Shown here piece after piece: positions 7,690-15,479 of a stretch of DNA of 64,000 nt (positions are counted from its first letter, which is position 1; the number at the start of each line of letters is the position of its first letter). Source of the stretch: Planctomycetaceae bacterium (GTDB lineage Bacteria > Planctomycetota > Planctomycetia > Pirellulales > Lacipirellulaceae); NCBI GenBank assembly GCA_002702655.1, contig PABB01000048.1:105642-169641 (forward strand), written 5' to 3'. The notes below the pieces were generated by a model, which saw only the letters and a list, made by a program, of their open reading frames with translations, searched no databases and had not been told where the DNA came from. The position numbers and the translations under genes were made by a program.

Positions 7690-9111
7690 CTACATGTTCG
7701 TGAGATCGTCATCCCCGGGTCCGCCGACCAGCGCGTCGAGCGTGGCGCCCACCGCGGCGGCGTGGGCGCGGGGGGCGTCTTTGCGGAGGTACACGCGGAC
7801 AAACCGGTGGGCGATCGGCATCTTCTGAAACAGCTGATCGTCCGTCAGCGGGCGGATCTCGCCGGTGCCGCTGCGCTGCAGAAAGTTCTGACCCGCGGTC
7901 GCCTTGCGGGCGTCGGGGCGGTAGATGTGCCGCGGCAGGTCGACCCGCAGTTCGATGTCTTTCAGCTCCGCCGGCAGCGCGGTGCGGATGGCTTGTTCGA
8001 CAAATTCGGCGCTGTTGAAAATGCTGCTCGCCTCGGCCTGCTCGGCGCTGACGGCCAAGTTGCGTTCGTAGGCGGCTTCCCAGTCAACCTGGCGATGGAT
8101 CAGCCGCTGCCAGCGCTCGCCCAGCGCGCGCGTGGTTACGGTGTCGCTCTTGTGCCAGCGGGCCACGTCGACCAATAGCGACCACTCGGTGAAGCCCAGG
8201 TAATCGTCCAGGTGCTCCAACGGGTTGCCGGGGAACAGCAGTTCGCGGCTGTCGCGGAACAGTTCGGCCAGCGTTTTGTCGATCGCCCGCACGGTGCGGT
8301 GGTAGTACACGGCGCGGAACAGCTCGCTCTTGGTTTGCATGAACCGCAAGAGCGCGTTGATCCCGCGGTGGTTGATCGTGAGCCCCTGCGGGCTGAAGAA
8401 ACTGTAGCGCAGCAGCCGGTCCAGGTCGTACGCGCGTTGGCTGTAGCCGCTCATGTAGGCGTCGCGAAGCACGAAGTCCATGTTGTCCACGGTGTACAGT
8501 CCGCAGAACAGGCTGCGGAGCATGCCCAGCCAGCGGGGGTGCTCGGCAGCGTCATCCGCCTTGGGCCGTTGGATGAGCCACGCGATCTGCTCGGGGTCGA
8601 GCTGCTCGTCGGCGGCCAGCTCGCTGTTGGGACAGCGGCGAATCCCCCGCAGCAGGCCGCCCAACTCCTGGCGGATGATGTGGGCGCCCAGCGTTTCGTG
8701 CGTCAGCGGACCGCCATCGGGCAGGCGGAATCGGCTGAGGAAGTGCGCATCGAAAAAGTGCCCAAACGGCCCGTGACCCACGTCGTGCAGCAGCGCGGCG
8801 GCGCGCATGGTGCATTCGACGAACCCGCGGCTGGGGGCGTCGGGACAGATCTCCCGCAGGCTGCCGTAGAGCGACTCGACCACGCGGCTGGCCATGTGCA
8901 TGGCGCCCACCACGTGCTGAAAGCGGGTGTGCTCGGCCGACGGATAGACCCACCACGCGGTCTGCAGTTGGTGAATCTGTCGCAGCCGCTGCAGCCAGGG
9001 ATGGTCCAGCAGCGTGCGTTCGGACGTTTCGCCGTCGTCGACGATCGACACGAACGGGATGTACCCGTGGATGGGGTCGTGAATGAGGCTCTCGCGCTGG
9101 ATGTCTTTCAT
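7690..9111 (-). CDS. HD-domain phosphohydrolase (SAMHD1/dGTPase-like)
   Basis: A 473-residue HD-superfamily metal-dependent phosphohydrolase. Seen: the opening HDPIHGYIPF and LRQIHQLQTAWWVYPSAEHTRFQHVVGAMHMA typical of the dNTPase/SAMHD1 branch; metal ligands His66, His109-Asp110 in LLHDVGHGPFGH, and a later Asp. Members are known or predicted to remove triphosphate from dNTPs; the substrate here is not shown. The longest frame begins at 9339, but the family N-terminus starts at Met 9111 (Met 9120 is an equal option), and the upstream part translates repeats. Confidence 0.88.
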   Translation of the reverse strand: MKDIQRESLIHDPIHGYIPFVSIVDDGETSERTLLDHPWLQRLRQIHQLQTAWWVYPSAEHTRFQHVVGAMHMASRVVESLYGSLREICPDAPSRGFVECTMRAAALLHDVGHGPFGHFFDAHFLSRFRLPDGGPLTHETLGAHIIRQELGGLLRGIRRCPNSELAADEQLDPEQIAWLIQRPKADDAAEHPRWLGMLRSLFCGLYTVDNMDFVLRDAYMSGYSQRAYDLDRLLRYSFFSPQGLTINHRGINALLRFMQTKSELFRAVYYHRTVRAIDKTLAELFRDSRELLFPGNPLEHLDDYLGFTEWSLLVDVARWHKSDTVTTRALGERWQRLIHRQVDWEAAYERNLAVSAEQAEASSIFNSAEFVEQAIRTALPAELKDIELRVDLPRHIYRPDARKATAGQNFLQRSGTGEIRPLTDDQLFQKMPIAHRFVRVYLRKDAPRAHAAAVGATLDALVGGPGDDDLTNM

Positions 9112-9157
9112 TCCGGCCATTGTCCGGCGCGGTCGCATCGCGACAAGGGCGGCGGGG

Positions 9158-9266
9158 GGAATGTTGGATGTGCGATGTGAGATTGTTGATGTGAGGGGCG
9201 GGCACGGAGGTGGCGCCAATCGCCATCGGTGGTCGGGCCTTAGCGATCGCGGCCACGCGATCCCGC
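9158..9266. repeat. Family D and GATCGCG repeats before the HD gene
   Basis: 9158-9197 nearly repeats the purB leader element (GGGAATGTTGGATGTGCG then GAGATTGTTGATGTG); 9241-9265 is the palindrome with arms GATCGCG and CGCGATC around a GGCC-containing centre. Distance to the start codon is 46 bases for the first and about 130 for the second. Confidence 0.7.
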
Positions 9267-9292
9267 CCTGATTCGAGTCCACCGGCCGCGCG

Positions 9293-9577
9293 CTATTCAC
9301 CGTCGGCGGCCAATTCCTCGTCCAACTCCACATCGCCATGCAGGGCGACTTCCTCGCAGGGCGAGTTGAGATACGCCGCGGTCAGGGCCACCAACAGCCC
9401 CACCACAGCGGCCAGCCAGACGACGGCCAGCCCCAGCGAGATGCGATCCACGGCCGCGGCGCCGGCGTCGTCGCCCATGGCGCCCAGCAGCGTGCGGACC
9501 CACACCAGAATGGCGATGACCACGGGGGCGCCCAGCGTGGCGCCCAGCAAGGATTTGACCGTGGTGCGGAGCGTCAT
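9293..9577 (-). CDS. Small two-helix membrane protein
   Basis: A 94-residue protein from the ATG at 9577 (inside a longer frame that starts at 9649). Two hydrophobic segments are visible, about residues 10-30 (LLGATLGAPVVIAILVWV) and 48-70 (ISLGLAVVWLAAVVG), followed by an acidic C-terminus (EEVALHGDVELDEELAADGE). Not recognised. It could be cotranscribed with the HD gene downstream, but 181 bases of repeat separate them. Confidence 0.55.
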   Translation of the reverse strand: MTLRTTVKSLLGATLGAPVVIAILVWVRTLLGAMGDDAGAAAVDRISLGLAVVWLAAVVGLLVALTAAYLNSPCEEVALHGDVELDEELAADGE

Positions 9578-9953
9578 CGCCAGTTGACTCGTTGGAAGAG
9601 GGCTGGGGCTCGTGCACCCGGGGAGTCGTCGCCCGCCCAGGTTGCGCAATCAGTACAGTCCGCCACTGTCGAGTGGAATCTTCGGTCACGGCGCGGCGGG
9701 TGTCAATGCTCGCGGGGGCGTTGTTTCGCGGCATCCGGCTGGCGCAGGGCGTTTTGCCCGGAGCGCGGGCGAAATTGACGCGGCCCGGCGGCGACCAACA
9801 ATAGTGTCAGCAGGATGTCGCCAACGTTTTGGCGACTTGTCTGATCGCCTCCAAAGGACGCGCACCAGCCGGACCGCCACGCGGTCCGGGAATCCCTGAG
9901 GCGGTGCGCCTCCGGCTGGTTGCGTGTTCAGCGTTCTTGATTCAGCTCGCCGT
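9578..9953. repeat. Intergenic region with nested inverted repeats
   Basis: No gene seen. At 9864-9920 arms ACCAGCCGGA and TCCGGCTGGT enclose a smaller palindrome GGACCGCCACGCGGTCC (9871-9887). This lies just before the hydrolase gene and may form a leader hairpin. Confidence 0.5.
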
Positions 9954-12350
9954 ATGATCGTCCGACGCTTGATTGCCGTTCGCCGAGGGTTGCCGCTGAC
10001 GGCGCTGATGTGCGCCGTGGCGGTTGCCGCGCCCGCGCACGCGCAGAAACTGCTGCTCAACGACGGCCGCTTGCTGGCGGGCAAGCTCAACCAAGTGGCC
10101 GGAGTGGCCGAGACGCCCGACAAGCAAGCGCCCCAGCCGGGCCAGGTGCCCACGCGGCCGATTTTGATCGTCGACGACGACCTGCGGCGCACGTTCGTGC
10201 CGCGGCAGAATGTCGTGGAGATCCTGGAGTCGGCGCCCGAGCAACTGGTGCGGATTCCGATCTGGCAGCAAACGGCCACCGCGGGCAGCAAGCTGCTGAG
10301 CGTCGGCCCCGCGACGCGAATCACGCCGTTCGACAAGTATGGCCGGCGGATCTACGAAATGATCTCGGCCAAGGGTCCGCTGGCGGTCGTGCAGGGGATC
10401 ACGGAACTGACGCCGCGATACGCCAAGGTCGAAGGGCTGTACGGCCGCTCGCCCGTGGTGATGTGGGACAGCCGGCTGTCGATTGATGCGATCCCCCCCG
10501 AGACGCTCGAAGCCATACTGCACCAAGCAATCGACCAAAGCGATCCCGACGCGCGGCTGCAGATTGTGCGGTTCTACGCCGAAGCGCGCAAGTTCCACGA
10601 AGCCCGTCGCGAATTGGAACGATTGATCCAAGACTTCCCGGACAAGCAAGAACTGCAGGACGAGGTGAAGCTGCTGCGCCGGTACGGCGCCGAGCGGATC
10701 TTTGACGAGATCGAACTGCGCAAGAGCGCCGGGCAGCATCGGCTGGCGGCGTACTTGTTGGATCGCTATCCCACCGAAGAGGTCGGCAGCGAAACGTTGC
10801 AGAAGGTCCGCCAGATGGCGCGCGAGTACGAGACCGAGGCGGCCCGCATCGCACGGATCGCCGCCGAGCTGCGGCGCGTTGTCGAAGCGATTGCCGATCC
10901 CGACACCCGCGGGCTGGCCACCCCGATTGCCGCCGAGGTGGCCGCGGGGCTCACGCACAACAACGTGGGTCGCATGGCGCCGTTCGTGCAACTGCTGGAC
11001 GATCCTGATTTAACGAACGAAGAGAAGGCGGGCCTGGCGATCACCGGCTGGCTGTTGGGCCCCGAGGAGGCCGAGCCCGATTTGCCGTTGGCCGTCGAGC
11101 TGGTCAAGGTGCGCGACGTGGTGCAGCGGTACCTGCTGGAGCCGGCGGCGCAGCAGCGGCGGGCGCTGCTCGATTCGCTGGCCAGCTACGACGCGGCCAC
11201 CGTCGAGCGGCTCGCCAAGCTGATCGCCCAGATGGTTCCGCCGTGGCACGAAGCGACATTTTTGGACCCGGCGCAAGCCGGCGACTTCGTGATCAGCGCC
11301 CCGGGCGGCACCAGCGACGGCGATTTTCGCTACCACATTCAACTGCCGCCGGAGTACGACCCCACGCGTCGCTACCCGGTCATCGTGGCGCTGAACGGGC
11401 AATACAACGACCCGACCGACGAGCTGGAGTTCTGGGCCGGACGGCGGCGCGAAAGCGACGGCGAGCAGCAGGCCCCGCCCCGCACGGGGCAGTCGATGCG
11501 ACACGGCTACATCGTGATGGCGCCGCTGTGGCTCAAGCCGAAGCAGATCGAGTACGAGTACTCCGGCCGCGAACACGTGGCCGTGCTCACCTGCCTGCGC
11601 GACGCGATGCGGCGGTTTTCGATTGACTCGGATCGCGTGTATCTCGCGGGGCACGACATCGGCGGCGATGCGGCGTGGGATTTCGGGCAGGCCCATCCCG
11701 ATCTGTGGGCCGGCGTGTTGCCGATCGTCGCCTCCAGCGGCGACAGCTACGTGAAACACTACTGGCAGAACGCCAAGCACGTGGCGTTCTACTTTCTGGC
11801 CGGCGAACTGGACGGCCAGCGGATGGTCACCAACTCGTCGGTGCTCGACAAGTACCTGCGGCGGCACTACGACACGACGGTGGTCGAGTATCTGGGCCGC
11901 GGCCACGAGCCGTTCGGCGACGACGTGGTCAACATGTTCGACTGGATGAGCCGCAAGCAGCGCGGCGCTCCGCCCGTGGAGTTCGAGTGCGACGCGCTGC
12001 GGCCGTGGGACAATTACTTCTGGTGGGTCGAGTGCCGCGATTATCCCGAGGACCTGGTCGTGTTTCCCAGCGAGTGGGACATCCGCAAACCGCGCCCGGT
12101 GCGGGTCGGCGGCAGCCGCAAGCCGGTGGGCAGTAACGACATCGACGCGGACGTGCCGTCGGAGGCCGCCACGATCTGGCTCAGCCCCGACATGGTCGAC
12201 TTCGACGAGCCGATTCGCGTGAAGGTCAACCGCCGGCGGGTCACGACGACCAACAACCCGGTCACGACCTCGGTCGAGGTGCTGCTGGAAGACGTCCGCA
12301 CCCGCGCCGATCGGCAGCGGCCGTTCTGGGCGAAGGTGGAGTGGCCGTAA
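9954..12350 (+). CDS. Secreted alpha/beta hydrolase-like protein, Asp at the nucleophile elbow
   Basis: A 798-residue exported protein. The ATG at 9954 gives a clean signal peptide ending APAHAQ (about residue 30); the longer frame uses a GTG at 9924. Residues about 180-330 are helical (repeat-like LIQDFPDKQELQDEVKLL). Residues about 440-650 form a PHB-depolymerase/esterase-like domain: YHIQLPPEYDPTRRYPVIVALNG, then RVYLAGHDIGGDAAWDFGQAHPDLWAG. The usual GHSMGG serine is Asp568 in GHDIGG (566-571), and a His follows in GRGHEPFGDD. So it is either inactive, or an Asp-nucleophile enzyme as in epoxide hydrolases. The C-terminal 120 residues look like a beta-domain. Confidence 0.75.
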   Translation: MIVRRLIAVRRGLPLTALMCAVAVAAPAHAQKLLLNDGRLLAGKLNQVAGVAETPDKQAPQPGQVPTRPILIVDDDLRRTFVPRQNVVEILESAPEQLVRIPIWQQTATAGSKLLSVGPATRITPFDKYGRRIYEMISAKGPLAVVQGITELTPRYAKVEGLYGRSPVVMWDSRLSIDAIPPETLEAILHQAIDQSDPDARLQIVRFYAEARKFHEARRELERLIQDFPDKQELQDEVKLLRRYGAERIFDEIELRKSAGQHRLAAYLLDRYPTEEVGSETLQKVRQMAREYETEAARIARIAAELRRVVEAIADPDTRGLATPIAAEVAAGLTHNNVGRMAPFVQLLDDPDLTNEEKAGLAITGWLLGPEEAEPDLPLAVELVKVRDVVQRYLLEPAAQQRRALLDSLASYDAATVERLAKLIAQMVPPWHEATFLDPAQAGDFVISAPGGTSDGDFRYHIQLPPEYDPTRRYPVIVALNGQYNDPTDELEFWAGRRRESDGEQQAPPRTGQSMRHGYIVMAPLWLKPKQIEYEYSGREHVAVLTCLRDAMRRFSIDSDRVYLAGHDIGGDAAWDFGQAHPDLWAGVLPIVASSGDSYVKHYWQNAKHVAFYFLAGELDGQRMVTNSSVLDKYLRRHYDTTVVEYLGRGHEPFGDDVVNMFDWMSRKQRGAPPVEFECDALRPWDNYFWWVECRDYPEDLVVFPSEWDIRKPRPVRVGGSRKPVGSNDIDADVPSEAATIWLSPDMVDFDEPIRVKVNRRRVTTTNNPVTTSVEVLLEDVRTRADRQRPFWAKVEWP

Positions 12351-12352
12351 GA

Positions 12353-12382
12353 TTAGCAGCACTGGGGCGTTGGGAGTATAAT
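12353..12382 (+). promoter_or_regulatory. Promoter of the VapBC-type operon
   Basis: TTAGCA (12353-12358), an 18-base spacer and a perfect TATAAT (12377-12382) ending 6 bases before the antitoxin ATG. This predicts a leaderless mRNA. Confidence 0.6.
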
Positions 12383-12388
12383 CCAGCC

Positions 12389-12649
12389 ATGACCTACCAC
12401 GGCTACATCAAAGACGGCACAGTGATTGTCGAAGGGCTCCCGGCGATTCCCGACGGGACGCAGGTCACGGTTGTCGTGACGCCGCAGGAATCCGGCAGCG
12501 ACAAAATGTCACTGGAGCAGTTGGCGAAGTACCGCGCTGCGCTGGATGAGATTCGCGCGTTGCCAAACGAGAACCCTGGCGACACGTTTAGCGGCGCCGA
12601 CCACGACGAAGTCCTTTACGGGCCGTCCCAAGGCAGCCCGAACCCATGA
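12389..12649 (+). CDS. Antitoxin of a VapBC-type pair
   Basis: An 86-residue protein starting at the ATG at 12389. Residues 1-32 (MTYHGYIKDGTVIVEG, IPDGTQVTVVV) match the short beta-hairpin of the DUF104/AF2212-like antitoxins that partner PIN toxins; the C-terminal half is a helix and acidic tail expected to wrap the toxin. Its stop overlaps the toxin start by four bases, so the two are translated together. It is expected to bind and silence the toxin and repress its own promoter (family knowledge). No Shine-Dalgarno sequence is visible; translation is probably leaderless. Confidence 0.82.
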   Translation: MTYHGYIKDGTVIVEGLPAIPDGTQVTVVVTPQESGSDKMSLEQLAKYRAALDEIRALPNENPGDTFSGADHDEVLYGPSQGSPNP

Positions 12650-13038
12650 TCTTCGTGGACACCGGGGCGTGGTTCGCGAGTTTTTCAGCTGCTGATGCGC
12701 ACCACGACCGCGTCGATGCTTGGTTGGCCGCCAATGCACAGCAACTGGTGACGACCGACTACTGCGTCGATGAAACGTTGACGCTGCTACTCAAGCGAGA
12801 CCGCGTCGACACGGCGATTCGCGCCGCGCGCATTCTGTTCGATGAACGACTGGCGACGCTTCACTATCTGACTCGCAGCCAAATTCAGCGCGCTGCGGTC
12901 TTGTTTCAGCAGCGCGCCGCGGACGGCTGGAGCTTCACCGATTGCACCAGCAAGATCGTCATCGACGATCTGCGCATTACCTCGGCGCTGGCGTTGGACG
13001 AGCACTTCGCCCAGTTTGGCGTGGCCGTGTTGCCGTAG
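12646..13038 (+). CDS. PIN-domain ribonuclease toxin (VapC-like)
   Basis: A 130-residue PIN-domain protein. The acidic site is complete: Asp5 in FVDTGAW, Glu43 in CVDETLT, Asp99 in FTDCTS and Asp118 in LALDEHF. Such toxins are Mg-dependent RNases that usually cut tRNA or rRNA; the target here is unknown. The ATGA overlap with the antitoxin is the classical arrangement. The module sits between a secreted hydrolase and a pair of family-A palindromes. Confidence 0.87.
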   Translation: MIFVDTGAWFASFSAADAHHDRVDAWLAANAQQLVTTDYCVDETLTLLLKRDRVDTAIRAARILFDERLATLHYLTRSQIQRAAVLFQQRAADGWSFTDCTSKIVIDDLRITSALALDEHFAQFGVAVLP

Positions 13039-13055
13039 ACGTGGGCCCAAGCGTG

Positions 13056-13133
13056 GCGTGCCACGGCTCTGCGAGCCATGAGACCCAAGATGGCAGTCGC
13101 CCACGCGCACGGCTCACAGAGCCGTGGCACGCG
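13056..13133. repeat. Family-A palindrome pair
   Basis: Two copies of the family-A unit in opposite orientation: GTGCCACGGCTCTGCGAG on the left and CTCACAGAGCCGTGGCAC on the right, with about 26 bases between. They follow the toxin and lie at the 3' end of the converging secreted-protein gene, so they could fold into one large hairpin in either transcript. Confidence 0.75.
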
Positions 13134-13143
13134 TTGGCTGGCC

Positions 13144-15120
13144 CTACCGCACCGTCGTGCCGGCGGGGATGGCGCCCGGGGCGCCCGTGCGGGCTTGCAC
13201 CGGCTGCTTGGTCAGCGTGGCGCCCACGACGAACCAACCGTCGTCGTCCGCCCGCACCAGCGTGCCGGCCGGACTGAAGTACCGCCGCACCATCTCGAAG
13301 TTCGGCAGCTCTTTGCCGTCGATCTTCTGCGTGCGCAGCTTGCCCTCGTCGGCGTCTTCCGGCGGGGTCAGCAGCCGGTTCAACAGGCGGCCCAGCAGCG
13401 TTTCGGACTCCGGCATCTTGCCCTGACGCAGCAGTTCGTACGTGGGGCGATACGCCTCGTCGGTCCGCACAAAGCAGCGAGCGCACACGGGGCCTTGGAT
13501 CAGGCTGTTCAGCGCCGAGTCGACCTGGTGGAAGTCGCCTGATCCCAACAGGGCTTCCTGCTGGGCCTGGGTGCTGAGCACCTTCTCCATGAACTCGCGA
13601 TGCGAAGCGATCAGCAGGTGCCCGTTGGTCACGCACACGGCCGAGTTGGGCGCCGGGGCGGCGGCGCCGCCGTTGGCCGCGGGCGCGGGGCCCAGCGGCT
13701 CCAGCCCGCCCAAGTCGATGTCCAACTCCGGCACGTCGCTTTGCGGCTCGGAAATCTCCCAGATCGTGTGCCCCTGGAAGTCCCGCGCGAACGCGTTGGG
13801 ATCGGCTTCCATAAACCGCTGCACGGCCGCGGCGATCGCCGCTTCGTTCTTGACCTCCAGGGCGAACAGGTACCGCTCGCTCTTGGTGGTGATGGGCACT
13901 TGGTAGTCGGTCACCAGCGACACGCGATTGCCCAGGTGCGCGACAAAGTCTTTCTCGACGTCGACCTGCGGGCCGTAGGGGTCTTTGCGGAGCCCCTCGA
14001 CCACGTCGGCAAACGCGTTTTCGTAACCGGCGATGGCGTCGAACAGCGTGTCGACGTGGTCGAACGCGTTCTTCAGGTCCATGTTGAACGTGCGGTAGCT
14101 GGCCAGCCCGCGGGGAATCCACGGTTGCGGGTCCAGTTGGCCGCCGTTGGGGAACTGCATCATCCGCATCGCCAGGCGATACTTGTCTTCGGCCCCCGGC
14201 ACCGGCGGGGCGTAAATTGCCGTGCGGTGCAGCACCTCGAACGCGCCGCCGACGATCAGATTCACAAACCCGCCCGCGCCTTGCACGGCGTCGAAGCCCT
14301 GGCTGTTGAGGATCTCGACGTAGTCTTTCCCCGGCGGCTCGGCGCCCGGACGACGCATCGACCGTGCGGCCCGAGCGTAACCAAACGGATCGGCAAACCA
14401 CCGCAGCTCGGGCGCCAGGCCGTCGGCCTCGGCCGTGCAGCGCCGCATCGTTTCCTGATAGGGCTTCACGTCGCGCAGCGCGTCGCCGCCCTGTCCTGCC
14501 GCGCGGCGGACCATCTCTTCCGCTTCGGCCCGGTTGTCCACGGCGCACAGCAGGTCGTTGGTCGCAAAGAACACAGCGGTGCGGGCGATGTCGCCGTTGC
14601 GCTGCGGGGGGATGTCGTACACGGTCATCGCCACGCCAGCGGCATTGGCGATCGAGCGCTTGGCGTTCCGCTTGGTCAGGTCGGCGTCGATCTTGGCGAA
14701 CAGTTGCCCTGCGGCCGCTTGCCGCCCGGCAATGTCCACGGTGACCGCCACGGCCGCGCGGTCGTTCTGCCGCTCAATCATCGCCATGCCGATCTCGCCG
14801 GCGGCCACCTCGCGCAGGTCCTCCAGCCGCAAGCCGAGCTTTTGATGCACGCCGGCCATCTTGCGCTGGATTTGCAGCTTGGCGTCCTCGACGAACGGCC
14901 GCATCGACTCGTCCTGCATCATCTGGCCGAGCTGCGTTTGCTGCCAATGGGCCTCCAGCGCCTTGAGGTCCGCGATCGACACGAACCCGCGGGTCGCCGC
15001 GGACATCACGGCATCGCTGGCAGGAGCGGCAGCGCGGGCGGGCGCAGCCGCGGCGACGAACAGGGAAAAACACGCGGCCAGCAGGGCGCACGAAGCGGAT
15101 CTGCGGTCGGAATAAGCCAT
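13144..15120 (-). CDS. Large secreted protein, planctomycete type, unknown function
   Basis: A 658-residue protein beginning at the ATG at 15120; the frame extends further but the signal peptide (MAYSDRRSASCALLAACF ... ARAAAP) starts there. The mature part is a mixed alpha/beta protein with repeated substrings such as LEAHWQQTQLGQMMQDESM near the N-terminus and GHTIWEISEPQSDVP near residue 480, and TNGHLLIASHREFMEKVL. It resembles the DUF3352-like planctomycete proteins I know only as hypothetical. No catalytic motif, no C-terminal sorting signal. It is probably periplasmic. Confidence 0.7.
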   Translation of the reverse strand: MAYSDRRSASCALLAACFSLFVAAAAPARAAAPASDAVMSAATRGFVSIADLKALEAHWQQTQLGQMMQDESMRPFVEDAKLQIQRKMAGVHQKLGLRLEDLREVAAGEIGMAMIERQNDRAAVAVTVDIAGRQAAAGQLFAKIDADLTKRNAKRSIANAAGVAMTVYDIPPQRNGDIARTAVFFATNDLLCAVDNRAEAEEMVRRAAGQGGDALRDVKPYQETMRRCTAEADGLAPELRWFADPFGYARAARSMRRPGAEPPGKDYVEILNSQGFDAVQGAGGFVNLIVGGAFEVLHRTAIYAPPVPGAEDKYRLAMRMMQFPNGGQLDPQPWIPRGLASYRTFNMDLKNAFDHVDTLFDAIAGYENAFADVVEGLRKDPYGPQVDVEKDFVAHLGNRVSLVTDYQVPITTKSERYLFALEVKNEAAIAAAVQRFMEADPNAFARDFQGHTIWEISEPQSDVPELDIDLGGLEPLGPAPAANGGAAAPAPNSAVCVTNGHLLIASHREFMEKVLSTQAQQEALLGSGDFHQVDSALNSLIQGPVCARCFVRTDEAYRPTYELLRQGKMPESETLLGRLLNRLLTPPEDADEGKLRTQKIDGKELPNFEMVRRYFSPAGTLVRADDDGWFVVGATLTKQPVQARTGAPGAIPAGTTVR

Positions 15121-15479
15121 AGGTAACCTGCCTGGGGAGGCCGCCGCCGCCGGCAGCCTGGGGGGTAGCGGGAGAGGGAAGCGCGGGGACTTTAGTGGGT
15201 TATCGGCGGAGCGGCAAGATTTATCCTGCCCCTCGGCACGGGAAACGTAGAGCTTACCCAACGCTAGCAACACGAACCAAGGCGCCCGGTGCGGGTTTCG
15301 AGGAACTGCGCTGAGTTTGCGGCGGCGGATGCCGGTGCGGGTTGACGCAAAGCGGCTCGCCGCGGCGACTTAGCAGGCCTAGCGACCCCGTGTGCCACGG
15401 CTCTGTGAGCCCTGCGCGGGGGCGACCGCCATCGCAAATCGCACGGCTCACAGTGCCGTCCCGCGCGAAGTGATCCGCC
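15121..15479. repeat. Intergenic region with a family-A pair
   Basis: 15391-15461 contains two family-A half copies (GTGCCACGGCTCTGTGAG and CACGGCTCACAGTGCCG) facing each other. The remainder has no coding or RNA signal that I can see. Confidence 0.6.

Noticed and set aside
9250-9285. tRNA-like T-arm sequence ATTCGAGTCC
   Set aside because: No acceptor, D or anticodon arms pair at the right distance; it lies within a repeat block. No tRNA found anywhere in the window.
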